This document shows positions 44,401 through 51,284 of a DNA stretch of 64,000 nt, piece by piece (position 1 is the first letter of the stretch; each line of letters starts with the position of its first letter). The stretch is from contig JAKSKU010000011.1 of the NCBI GenBank assembly GCA_024401565.1, positions 1 through 64,000 of the forward strand. Direction: 5' to 3'. This stretch comes from Paludibacteraceae bacterium. GTDB lineage: Bacteria; Bacteroidota; Bacteroidia; Bacteroidales; Paludibacteraceae. The translations under genes and the position numbers were made by a program. The notes under the pieces were generated by a model that was given only the letters and a program-made list of their open reading frames with translations, was not told where the DNA came from and did not search any database.

Positions 44401-44753
44401 CTGGAATCATATCCAAAGATGAGACAGAGAAGTATATATCATACATACGTGAGAAGATAGAGAGTACACCGAAGGAATGGTTTTCTAAATCAGCCAAGGT
44501 GTTGAATGAGAGGTCTATTATTACGAAAAAAAGGGAAAATGGCAGACTGAAGGTGGAAAGTAAGCGTCCCGACAGAGTTGTGATGGTGGATGGCAAGGTA
44601 ATCATTATCGACTATAAGTTTGGTGATGAGTTTGTCAAGTATGAAGGGCAGGTAAAGGAATATGCTGAATTGATGAAAAAGATGGGTTATGGCAATGTAG
44701 AGGCATATTTGTGGTATGTGGAGAAGGGAGAGATAGAAGTAGTGAATATATAG
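41466..44753 (+). CDS. UvrD/RecB-like helicase with C-terminal PD-(D/E)XK nuclease (AddA-like)
   Basis: 1095 residues from the ATG at 41466. Walker A is ASAGSGKT (residues 13-20) and motif Ia is LAVTFTNKATSEM. Motif II is HIMIDEFQDTSKLQW, with VGDPKQAIYRWR (motif III), TIHKSKGLQF (motif V) and LYVAFTRAEHNL (motif VI). The C-terminal nuclease domain carries RPDRVVMVDGKVIIIDYKFG, with D and D-Y-K in the expected order. It is the helicase-nuclease subunit of an AddAB or RecBCD-type double-strand-break repair complex. Its partner AddB is not adjacent. Alternative starts upstream overlap the promoter. Confidence 0.88.
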   Translation: MQDSNNTTHVYKASAGSGKTFRLAVEYLKLILKDKNCFKSILAVTFTNKATSEMKDRILYELYGLHRKLEDSDTYRDKLIEDLGPDWDADKISQKAGEAINAIIHDYSRFRIETIDSFFQSVLRNLIHELEIGSAINLELDNKQVIHEAVDDIMDSLHEPSNKNILDWLTKFSMENLNNGYSWRVNGSVEKFATNIFNEDFITKMDDDLDLDTTYSIEKLSAYKKEMQDRFNLHINKLKGMAEAFFISVDAWNAVSDNFYYGKNGLWSYFNKMKNGYYCDEKLPGNNVIKSIGDVTKIEASNKTQRNHNVQPALIHKLLCDTEKYRIEHLEEMATCETVLKNINNIGLLYDVKSVVRRNNEMNGKFLLGDTAVLLNKIMDGNTTPFIYEKIGTTLRHIMIDEFQDTSKLQWKNFYPLLEDTVDNGGSNLIVGDPKQAIYRWRNGDWRIIENLYDDEHLRVVSTSMNDNYRSMRSVIEFNNAIFKNCIPFIPEGDALIYKQIENIYNDVRQNCKKVGDKGYVKYQIVNKVDGEKNDETILKVMVEQIKKLKKEGIDENDIAILVRGNKDTAKIAKHLSDCKKNGELPKDEYNIVSSEAFRLDNSVCVNIIINALKFIVNQADDISLHRMYLDFVSLNGDKYGKDSAEFEKVKNDIIVTSTLPLYEMIEEIYFILRLSEIPDNGVYMQLFLDKVNNFINRKSSDLVLFIKHWDEKLCEATLSSSNDSKGMRILTIHKSKGLQFKTVIIPFADWEIEGFKGDVLWCKTEVEPYNAISPVPINYNKKLPYTVFSGEYNSEKAQMWIDNINILYVAFTRAEHNLIVFSPEPSDSSKKTLDDPKRINVLLASIFANKARLLSDEESKVLAKNWNEADKIFEYGELYVYKKKEDKATANVLKQKPEKITLDYVNYRINSDSSQPSAIKFRQSEQSKKFLKDPEGYGSEHQKKISEFMERGKVMHALFSDINTIDDVEKAVKRQVYAGIISKDETEKYISYIREKIESTPKEWFSKSAKVLNERSIITKKRENGRLKVESKRPDRVVMVDGKVIIIDYKFGDEFVKYEGQVKEYAELMKKMGYGNVEAYLWYVEKGEIEVVNI

Positions 44754-44816
44754 TTAAAAAACTTTAAATTAATGGTAGTAAATAAACGACTGTGGAAATG
44801 AGTAAAAGTTTTTACC

Positions 44817-44824
44817 TATATTTG
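44817..44824 (+). promoter_or_regulatory. -7 box upstream of BRCT-SUKH gene, ahead of a repeat element
   Basis: TATATTTG matches the -7 box. The gene starts 180 bp later, and a family A element fills most of that leader. No good -33 box is seen. Confidence 0.35.
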
Positions 44825-44846
44825 CGGTAATAATAATAAAGGCAAT

Positions 44847-44980
44847 TATATATACGAGTTGTCCAACACACGCTTTTTCTTTATACGCTCGGCCTACGGC
44901 CTCGCGTTGATGGAGGGGCAAGGGCCCAACAATCAGACATGTGCTCTTTGCAATCCTCATTTTGGACAACTGCTATAATA
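44847..44980. repeat. Inverted-repeat element, family A (copy 3)
   Basis: This is the best-preserved copy. Perfect terminal inverted repeats are GTTGTCCAA (44858-44866) and TTGGACAAC (44962-44970). The inner sequence includes CGCTCGGCCTACGGCCTCGC and GGGGCAAGGGCC. It has no coding capacity. Confidence 0.8.
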
Positions 44981-45004
44981 ATCTCCTAAATAAAATTAAA
45001 TAAA

Positions 45005-45676
45005 ATGTTAGATGAAATGCTTAAAGTATGTTTTACGGGCACATGTCCAGACTATACACGTGCGGAACTTGTAGAGATGGCGGAAGAGGAATACGAAGTG
45101 AGAGACAGTGTAACAAAAGATCTTGATATACTTGTTTGTGCTGATCCTAACGCATCGTCTTCAAAATTGCAAAAGGCTGCAAAGTATGGCGTAAAAATTA
45201 TGTCTTACAAGGATTTCTTGCTAAAGCTTGAGTATTTGGACGATGAGGAAGAAGACGAGGATTTGTACACTTGGAGAAAAATGATTGATGAATTAGAAAG
45301 CAATAATTGTGAAATCGATAATGAAAAAGTAGAGAAGGTCGAAAAGGCTTATGGTATGAAAGCTCCGGACATTCTTAAGCGTTTCATTACCAAGTGTACG
45401 GACGATGATGACAATTACATTTGCAACGAATATCAAAATTGTTTCCGTATACTGACTTTTGATGAGGTTATAGATCCGAAAGGAAAGAATAAGAAGTTGA
45501 AATTAGATTTCAAGGAAATGGGATGTGTACCAGTTGCCGATTGCATAAATGCCGATTTTATTGTTTATAACTATAAGACAGGAAATTGGATCTGGATTGA
45601 AGGCGATGGTAGCATTATGTTTGAAGGCGAAAGTTTGAGAGAGGTGCTTGGAGTATTGGACGATGATTGCGCATAA
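45005..45676 (+). CDS. BRCT-SUKH (SMI1/KNR4-like) fusion protein
   Basis: 223 residues. Residues of about 6-75 look like a BRCT domain (LKVCFTGTCPDYTRAELVEM, then LDILVCADPNASSSKLQKAA and GVKIMSYKDFL), as in NAD-dependent ligase tails. An acidic linker (YLDDEEEDEDLY) leads to a SUKH-like domain at about 105-220 (VEKVEKAYGMKAPDILKRFI, FRILTFDEVID, ADFIVYNYKTGNWIWIEGDG, LREVLGVL). SUKH proteins are best known as immunity proteins against nucleic-acid-targeting toxins. The combination is unusual. It stands alone between its own upstream -7 box and a strong terminator. An in-frame ATG at 45017 is an alternative start. Confidence 0.7.
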   Translation: MLDEMLKVCFTGTCPDYTRAELVEMAEEEYEVRDSVTKDLDILVCADPNASSSKLQKAAKYGVKIMSYKDFLLKLEYLDDEEEDEDLYTWRKMIDELESNNCEIDNEKVEKVEKAYGMKAPDILKRFITKCTDDDDNYICNEYQNCFRILTFDEVIDPKGKNKKLKLDFKEMGCVPVADCINADFIVYNYKTGNWIWIEGDGSIMFEGESLREVLGVLDDDCA

Positions 45677-45695
45677 CCGTATATAAATTCTTTTT

Positions 45696-45748
45696 AAATC
45701 ATAAAGAGGCTGTTTCAAAATTTCGAAACAGCCTCTTTTTATGATTTG
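45696..45748. terminator. Strong terminator after BRCT-SUKH gene
   Basis: A long stem centred on AAAGAGGCTGTTTC / GAAACAGCCTCTTT (8-nt loop) extends outward with AAATCAT / ATGATTT. It lies between convergent genes and can act in both directions. Confidence 0.9.
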
Positions 45749-45762
45749 TTAAAGATCAATAC

Positions 45763-46836
45763 TTAGTTATTACTGTTCTTGTAGTTGTTGAACTCTTCTT
45801 TGATATTGTTGAAGATTTCCTTTACTTTCTCAATTTTTTTAGCTCTGAAAGCGTTTGAACCACAGAAAGCGTATCCTTGACTAAGATCACCTTTAAATGC
45901 GTTGTAAAGGGCAGATACGATGCAGTATGGACTGTTTTTCACGTCACATGTCTTGATACAGTGGCATAGACACTTTTTAGGCTGTGTCTCACCATCCTTT
46001 ACACGTGCGATAAAGTCGTTGTGGATGGCACGTCCTGGCATTCCCACTGGGCTCTTGATGATCTCGATATCCTTTTCATCAGCCTTGATGTATGCCTCCT
46101 TGAACTCTTTAGAAGCGTCACACTCCTCAGTTGTGACGAAACGTGTTCCCATCTGCACACCTGACGCACCACACTCCATGATACGTGCCATATCCACACC
46201 TGTGTAGATTCCACCACCTGCGAATACAGGAATGTCCTTCTCGCTGCTGTATTCTTTGGCAACCTCCACTACCTCTGGGACTGTCTTTTCAAGTGAGAAA
46301 TTCTCATCGTTAAGTTCGTTTTCCTTGTAACCAAGATGTCCGCCTGCTTTTGGTCCCTCTACTACGATTGCGTCTGGCAAATAGTTGTATAGGCTCTTCC
46401 ACTTAGAGCAGATGATCTTGGCAGCTCTTGCCGACGATACGATTGGCACAAGCTTTGTCTTGCTGTCCTTCTCCAAGAATGATGGCATGTTGAGTGGCAG
46501 ACCAGCACCTGAGAAGATGATGTCGGCTTTCTCCTGGATGGCAGTTTTTACCATGTCGGCAAAATTAGACATAGCCACCATCACATTGACGCCGATTATA
46601 CCGTTTGTTTTTTCTCTCGCCTTTCTTATTTCTTCCTGCAAGCCATAGATGCTTGCTTTCATATAGTTGTTTGAGAAGTCGTTATAAACTAATCCAAGTC
46701 CTGCACTTGAAATCACTCCTACGCCACCTTCATTAGCTACTGCTGATGCCAAGCCAGAAAGAGAAATACCAACACCCATTCCGCCCTGGATGATAGGAAC
46801 TCTTAATGACAAATCTCCAATTTTTACTGAATCCAT
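45763..46836 (-). CDS. Nitronate monooxygenase family flavoprotein
   Basis: 357 residues. The FMN-binding TIM barrel has PIIQGGMGVGISLSGLASAV at the N-terminus, VNVMVAMSN, DIIFSGAGLP, DAIVVEGPKAGGHLG, VFAGGGIYTG and GVQMGTRFVTTEE. The family includes nitronate monooxygenase and the enoyl-ACP reductase FabK; the GPKAGGH block favours nitronate monooxygenase. The C-terminal part has an unusual Cys cluster (KKCLCHCIKTCDVKNSPYC). A minus-strand -7 box lies at 46859-46866. It stands alone. Confidence 0.85.
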   Translation of the reverse strand: MDSVKIGDLSLRVPIIQGGMGVGISLSGLASAVANEGGVGVISSAGLGLVYNDFSNNYMKASIYGLQEEIRKAREKTNGIIGVNVMVAMSNFADMVKTAIQEKADIIFSGAGLPLNMPSFLEKDSKTKLVPIVSSARAAKIICSKWKSLYNYLPDAIVVEGPKAGGHLGYKENELNDENFSLEKTVPEVVEVAKEYSSEKDIPVFAGGGIYTGVDMARIMECGASGVQMGTRFVTTEECDASKEFKEAYIKADEKDIEIIKSPVGMPGRAIHNDFIARVKDGETQPKKCLCHCIKTCDVKNSPYCIVSALYNAFKGDLSQGYAFCGSNAFRAKKIEKVKEIFNNIKEEFNNYKNSNN

Positions 46837-47220
46837 ATTGATATTTTTAATTCGCCCGCAAAAGTAGTGATTTATTTAATTATATATCGACTTATGATTT
46901 ATATTTTTAACCTAATCCAATAAATATTTTAAAATTCATATTTATTTGATTTAATCAATATTTATGTAGTCTAATTTTTGGTTGGTGATATAAAATATGA
47001 ATACAAAAAGTATCATGTATATATTTAAAAAAATATTTAGTGAAAACTCAAAAAGTGTATAGAGTTATTGTATTTATATGCAACTTATAAAAATTCACTC
47101 TTTATTGTGTGATCGTGCGGATATATGAGAATTGTGGACAATTTATTTTGTTTATTTACAATTTTGAATTAATCTTGAAAAAGTTGTAATTTTGGGGCCA
47201 ATTACAAATGAAGGAAGATT
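46837..47220. other. AT-rich intergenic region
   Basis: These 384 bp hold the divergent promoters only: a minus-strand -7 box at 46859-46866 and the plus-strand promoter at 47163-47194. The middle is very AT-rich, with no gene or clear structure seen. Confidence 0.6.
47163..47194 (+). promoter_or_regulatory. Bacteroidota-type promoter
   Basis: The -33 box TTTG (47163-47166), a 20-bp spacer and the -7 box TAATTTTG (47187-47194) lie 26 bp before the start codon. AAGGAAG near 47210 may act as a Shine-Dalgarno. Confidence 0.75.
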
Positions 47221-47841
47221 ATGGAAACTAACAAACATATCAATGAGGGCAATGGTTACATTTTTGCCTATTATTTCGATGAGGAATTCATAGGAAAAGA
47301 CTGCTTCCTTTCAAAAGATCAGAAGAAGAATTTCAAGGGTGGTTTTGGTGCAGTTATACTTGCAAATTATAAAGATTCTCCTGTAGGTCCGTATCAAGAG
47401 CTTTTGTTCATTCCTGGTAAATTTTTATTGGAAGGAAATGAGTCTTATGTTGTGACTAAAGCTTATTGTTCGTCGGCAAAGGCTATGGAGGATCAGGTGT
47501 TCTGCAAAAAAGAGCTAGCTGATTTTAAGACGGAAAAGATTGATGATAAGACAGAGACAATAAGTGTCACACGTGATGGAAAACCAATCTTCAGAGTTGA
47601 GGTCCAGGAATGGGGATTCAACATTCCTATGTCGTCAGACATGGTAAAGTTCCCTCTTGCGTCTGTTGTAGACGGTAAGGTTATCAACTGGGACTATAAA
47701 GGAAACGGCGATGCCAATTTTGCAAAGATTGAGGCTATAGGTGTGCGTCCTGCCAAATTCCCTGATGTGGCTTTGTTCACACCACTTGTTGGAATACATT
47801 TCGAAAAATTTAGTCTTGAATATCTTAATGGGGTAAAGTAA
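47221..47841 (+). CDS. Acetoacetate decarboxylase-like fold protein
   Basis: 206 residues. YKDSPVGPYQELLFIPGKF and the later KKELADFKTE resemble the SPVGPY and KELADF motifs of the acetoacetate decarboxylase-like superfamily. I could not identify the Lys equivalent to the Schiff-base residue with confidence, so decarboxylase activity is uncertain. It is followed after 34 bp by a PlsC-type acyltransferase gene, which suggests a role in lipid or fatty-acid metabolism. It has a clear promoter at 47163-47194. No signal peptide or membrane segment is seen. Confidence 0.65.
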   Translation: METNKHINEGNGYIFAYYFDEEFIGKDCFLSKDQKKNFKGGFGAVILANYKDSPVGPYQELLFIPGKFLLEGNESYVVTKAYCSSAKAMEDQVFCKKELADFKTEKIDDKTETISVTRDGKPIFRVEVQEWGFNIPMSSDMVKFPLASVVDGKVINWDYKGNGDANFAKIEAIGVRPAKFPDVALFTPLVGIHFEKFSLEYLNGVK

Positions 47842-47875
47842 AAACCTCTATTTGATCATAATAGAAGAAATAAGA

Positions 47876-48730
47876 ATGATGAAGAATACTTGCTTGGAGA
47901 GTGATAAATACAAAGAGTTGAAGGTTAAGGAGGGTGTTTATGTTCCCCCTATGGCAATAGACTATCCTAATGACGATCCGTTCCGCCGTATGGTAAAGGT
48001 GGAGGTAGTTAGGGATTTGAAGTTTGATGAGAACTATCCGTATCTTGATGAGACTCCAGACTACAAGCGCAACGTCTTCTTTTGTGATATGAAGACTTAC
48101 CTTTGCAATTTCCTTAATTGGATGATCTACGGCTTGAAGATCGAGAATAAGGAGGTGTTGGACGGTAAGGATTTCAGCAATGGTGCCATCACAGTTGCCA
48201 ACCACCAGTACCGTTGGGATGTGCCAGGTATAAGAAAAGCAACTGGCTACCGTCGCCTTTGGACTCCTGCGTGGGCAGAGACTTTCAAGACAAAAGACTA
48301 TTATAATCTTCGTGGAGCGAGATGTATTCCTATCCCTGAAAGTATGGGAGGAATAAAGAAGTTCAACGAGGCTTTTGATACTCTGCATGAGAGAAAAGAG
48401 TGGTTCCACATCTTCCCCGAGGGAGTGCGTTGGGACTTCTACAAGCCATTCAAGCCATTCCGTAAGGGTGCTTTCAACTGGGCTTACAAGTACGACATGC
48501 CTATCATTCCGATGGTGTATGTCCACCGTGAGCGTACAGGCTGGAGAAAACTGTTTGCCAAAGGCGAACCTTTGATGACATTGAAGGTGCTTGAGCCAAT
48601 GTATGCCGACAAGTCGTTGCCAAGAAAGGCAGCTGTGGATAAGCTACGTAAGGAGGTCTATGAGAAGATGCTCGACGCTGCTGGTATCGTCCACAATCCA
48701 TGGCCAATGATTCCAGAAGTGGATAATTAA
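47876..48730 (+). CDS. Lysophospholipid acyltransferase-like protein (PlsC type)
   Basis: 284 residues from the ATG at 47876; ATGs at 47852 and 47879 are alternatives. The acyltransferase motif I HX4D appears as NHQYRWDVPG, and motif III is HIFPEGVRWDFYKPF. Later comes FRKGAFNWAYKYDMPIIPMV, motif IV. Expected activity is transfer of an acyl chain to a lysophospholipid or related glycerolipid. The protein has a longer N-terminal region than PlsC and no strong membrane helix. It is co-oriented with the preceding ADC-like gene and followed by a GAGACG-type hairpin. Confidence 0.8.
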   Translation: MMKNTCLESDKYKELKVKEGVYVPPMAIDYPNDDPFRRMVKVEVVRDLKFDENYPYLDETPDYKRNVFFCDMKTYLCNFLNWMIYGLKIENKEVLDGKDFSNGAITVANHQYRWDVPGIRKATGYRRLWTPAWAETFKTKDYYNLRGARCIPIPESMGGIKKFNEAFDTLHERKEWFHIFPEGVRWDFYKPFKPFRKGAFNWAYKYDMPIIPMVYVHRERTGWRKLFAKGEPLMTLKVLEPMYADKSLPRKAAVDKLRKEVYEKMLDAAGIVHNPWPMIPEVDN

Positions 48731-48751
48731 TGAGGACAAAAAGCATAATGT

Positions 48752-48775
48752 AGAGACGTGGCTTGCCGCGTCTCT
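48752..48775. terminator. Hairpin after acyltransferase gene
   Basis: The stem AGAGACGTGGC / GCCGCGTCTCT has one T-G pair, a tight TT turn and a following CATTTTT. The same GAGACG base recurs in other terminators of the window. Confidence 0.7.
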
Positions 48776-48782
48776 CATTTTT

Positions 48783-48830
48783 GATAACTGCTATACAATC
48801 TCCTAAAATTTTTGCAAAATTTACGTTCAA
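48783..48830. repeat. Remnants of family A and family B elements
   Basis: GATAACTGCTATACAATCTCC matches the region beyond the right end of family A copy 3, with its terminal repeat lost. AAATTTACGTTC just after resembles a family B right end. Confidence 0.4.
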
Positions 48831-48857
48831 TAATAATTTATAGCTAATAATAAGATT

Positions 48858-49232
48858 ATGAATATCAACGATATATCAACAAAGAAATATACTGTTGCAG
48901 ATAAGGATTCTGCAGTGAATTTGGGTAGTGGCGGACTAAATGTGTTTGGCACACCTGCCCTTGTTGCTAAGATGGAGCAGACAGCTCTTGAGATGGTAAA
49001 ACCGACTCTTGATGAGAATAGCGACACTGTAGGCATTGAGATTAATGTGAAGCATGTGAAGGCTACAGCCATCGGCAAAGAGGTCACTGTTGAGGCTAAG
49101 ATCGTCAATATCGACGGAAGAAAGATCTGCTTTGAGATCACTGCCACTGATGAGGCTGGCGATGTGATTGGCACTGCTTACCATGAGAGATTTGTGGTGG
49201 ACAAGCAGCGTTTTATGTCTAAATTGCAGTAA
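48858..49232 (+). CDS. Hotdog-fold thioesterase (FlK-like)
   Basis: 124 residues, a single hotdog domain. NVFGTPALVAKMEQTALEMV and DTVGIEINVKHVKATAIGKE match the fluoroacetyl-CoA thioesterase-like family, including the T-P-A and E residues near the active site. It probably hydrolyses a small acyl-CoA. recO starts only 2 bp downstream, so the two genes are co-transcribed. Confidence 0.82.
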   Translation: MNINDISTKKYTVADKDSAVNLGSGGLNVFGTPALVAKMEQTALEMVKPTLDENSDTVGIEINVKHVKATAIGKEVTVEAKIVNIDGRKICFEITATDEAGDVIGTAYHERFVVDKQRFMSKLQ

Positions 49233-49234
49233 CA

Positions 49235-49966
49235 ATGCTAGTCACCACTCGTGCTATAATTCTTGGTGCGGTGCGTACTGCGGGAGATAAACTTGTGGTG
49301 CGTATGCTTACCGAGGAGGCAGGCAGAGTGGATTTTATTGTCTACGGAGCGTGGAGCAAACGTTCGGGTCATAAGGCTTCGTTCATATTCCCGCTTTCGG
49401 CTGTTGATGTGACGTTTGATTACCGTCAGAATAAGGAACTCTCAACACTGAAGGATGCCACGCCTTCATTCCCTATCTTGGAGCTCTTTATGGAGCCTGA
49501 AAAAGCGACTGTCGCTATGTTTTTGGCTGAAATATTCACAAGGAGCATACATAAGGGTGAGGAGACGCAGGAGATCTTCAACTATTGTTGGCATGCCGTT
49601 GCGTCGCTGGAGCATTTGCAGCGTAACCTCGCCAATTTCCATATCACGACTCTTGTGGGATTGAGTCGTCTGCTTGGAATACAGCCTAACATAAAAGGGT
49701 TCAAGAAAAATACCTATTTCGATCTGACGACAAGTCAGTACGAATACAATATGCCGCTGCATACTTTTTTTCTCAACCATCAGCATACGGCTTTCCTTCC
49801 TACTCTATTGAGAATCAACTATAGAAATATGCATTTCTACCGTCTTGAAAGAATGGAACGCCAAATCTTGCTTGATACCATCGTCACCTATTTCAAACTC
49901 CATATTCCAGAGTTTGGCGACGTCAAATCATTGAAGACACTGATTGAGGTGTATAATCTTGTGTGA
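49235..49966 (+). CDS. recO: DNA repair protein RecO
   Basis: 243 residues. The N-terminal OB fold begins VTTRAIILGAVRTAGDKLVV, followed by VDFIVYGAWSKRSGHKASFI. The helical C-terminal domain has FNYCWHAVASLEHL and FHITTLVGLSRLLGIQPN. The zinc-binding Cys set found in some RecO proteins is absent, as usual in Bacteroidota. It loads RecA at gaps with RecR and RecF. It is coupled to the thioesterase gene and convergent with the tolC-like gene, 8 bp apart. Confidence 0.9.
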   Translation: MLVTTRAIILGAVRTAGDKLVVRMLTEEAGRVDFIVYGAWSKRSGHKASFIFPLSAVDVTFDYRQNKELSTLKDATPSFPILELFMEPEKATVAMFLAEIFTRSIHKGEETQEIFNYCWHAVASLEHLQRNLANFHITTLVGLSRLLGIQPNIKGFKKNTYFDLTTSQYEYNMPLHTFFLNHQHTAFLPTLLRINYRNMHFYRLERMERQILLDTIVTYFKLHIPEFGDVKSLKTLIEVYNLV

Positions 49967-49974
49967 ATTTGAGT

Positions 49975-51123
49975 TTAGTCCTTGCAATACACCGATACCT
50001 TCAGCAATGCTTTGTTTAATTCCTTCACCTGCTCAAGATAGGTTTTATTGTTGTCGAACCAAGTATGGCACATTGTAGCGTACTCAATTTCAGTGATGCG
50101 TCCACTTTCCAACGACTTCTTAAGAAGCTGCAACGACTGGTTGAACATATCCTTGTCGTACATACTTGTAAGCTTCACCAACTCCTCCAAACGATTCAAC
50201 TCATTGCTGATCGACGCATCAAGTTCAGCCGCACGCTGATGAAGTTCAAGGTTTGCGACGGTGCTCTCAGCCTGCACCAACTGTTTCTTACCCTTTGCCG
50301 AGAAGATAGGAATAGATGAACCCACCACGAATCCGTGAGCTGTCTCTCCTGCCTTAGTCATCTTGTAGCCAGCCGACAAGTTGGGATGCGACTCTGCCTT
50401 AGCCACCTTCATCTGCTGTGCGTTGATCTCAGCCTCAACAGCAATCAGTTCCTCCATCAAAGTCGATTTTCTGCTGCACTCCTTCAAATCCTTTGGATAT
50501 TCTTTGTCTGTGATCTTAACAGACGTGTTATTGCCAAGTAAAGCATTAAGCTGCAAATAATTCTCACTGAGTGTGCGATGTGTATTGCTATAGTTGGAGA
50601 AAGCAGTGATCATCTCCACCTGACCATCGTTGACCTCAAGAATATTGTACTTTCCCTCGTCTAATCCTCTTTTCAATTTATCATAGTTGACGCGGGACAT
50701 CTCGTAACGCATGGAATCCATCTCCATCATCTGGTTGAGATAGACAATCTCCGCGCAGATATCGTAAGCCGACGCGATAACCTCCCTACGTGTGATTTCA
50801 TACTCCAGAGAGTCGCGCTTATAAGCAAGTTTCTCAGCCTTCTTCATTCTCGCGTATTTGGTAGGGAAGGCAAACTCCTGGCTGACAACAAGTTCCATCT
50901 CATTGGCACTACCTGGAGCCATAAGCTGATACTCCACCGTCGGATCATCGAGATTACGTTCAGTACGCATCGAATATTGGTTGCTCTCTATCTTGGCACG
51001 CGCGATCTGAATCTGCGGATTATTATTATCAAGAGCCACCACCACGTTTTTGAATGGCATATCCTTAGCGGCCACAGATAAGGCAGCTATAAAAGAAAGA
51101 ACAGTCGTTAAAAGAAACTTCAT
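49975..51123 (-). CDS. TolC-family outer-membrane efflux protein (CzcC-like)
   Basis: 382 residues from the ATG at 51123. The longer frame from 51168 lacks a signal peptide at its start and overlaps the promoter. The signal peptide is MKFLLTTVLSFIAALSVAA. The mature protein is a typical outer-membrane factor with long helices (NPQIQIARAKIESNQYS, LKRGLDEGKYNILEVNDGQV, later SHPNLSAGYKMTKAG and LDASISNELNRLEELV). It would form the exit duct of the heavy-metal pump encoded at 55517-59911. It is separated from that operon by three ATPase genes but shares its operator (51163-51179). Confidence 0.85.
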   Translation of the reverse strand: MKFLLTTVLSFIAALSVAAKDMPFKNVVVALDNNNPQIQIARAKIESNQYSMRTERNLDDPTVEYQLMAPGSANEMELVVSQEFAFPTKYARMKKAEKLAYKRDSLEYEITRREVIASAYDICAEIVYLNQMMEMDSMRYEMSRVNYDKLKRGLDEGKYNILEVNDGQVEMITAFSNYSNTHRTLSENYLQLNALLGNNTSVKITDKEYPKDLKECSRKSTLMEELIAVEAEINAQQMKVAKAESHPNLSAGYKMTKAGETAHGFVVGSSIPIFSAKGKKQLVQAESTVANLELHQRAAELDASISNELNRLEELVKLTSMYDKDMFNQSLQLLKKSLESGRITEIEYATMCHTWFDNNKTYLEQVKELNKALLKVSVYCKD

Positions 51124-51143
51124 CTTATTTTTAATTAACATTA

Positions 51144-51179
51144 CAAAAGTAGAATCAAAACATTGCAATCCAGTTGCAA
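51144..51179 (-). promoter_or_regulatory. tolC-like gene promoter with TTGCAA-N5-TTGCAA operator
   Basis: The -7 box is the reverse complement of CAAAAGTA (51144-51151). Two TTGCAA hexamers at 51163-51168 and 51174-51179 lie 11 bp upstream, where a -33 box would be. The layout is the same as at 59954-59989. Confidence 0.65.
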
Positions 51180-51284
51180 TTGATATTTAATTCCGAAATA
51201 CAGCAATTTTCCTACGTTTGCAAAATTATGGCTAAAACGCAACATACCCAATACCTAAAAATGGGGATTGAGGAATATGGGTTA

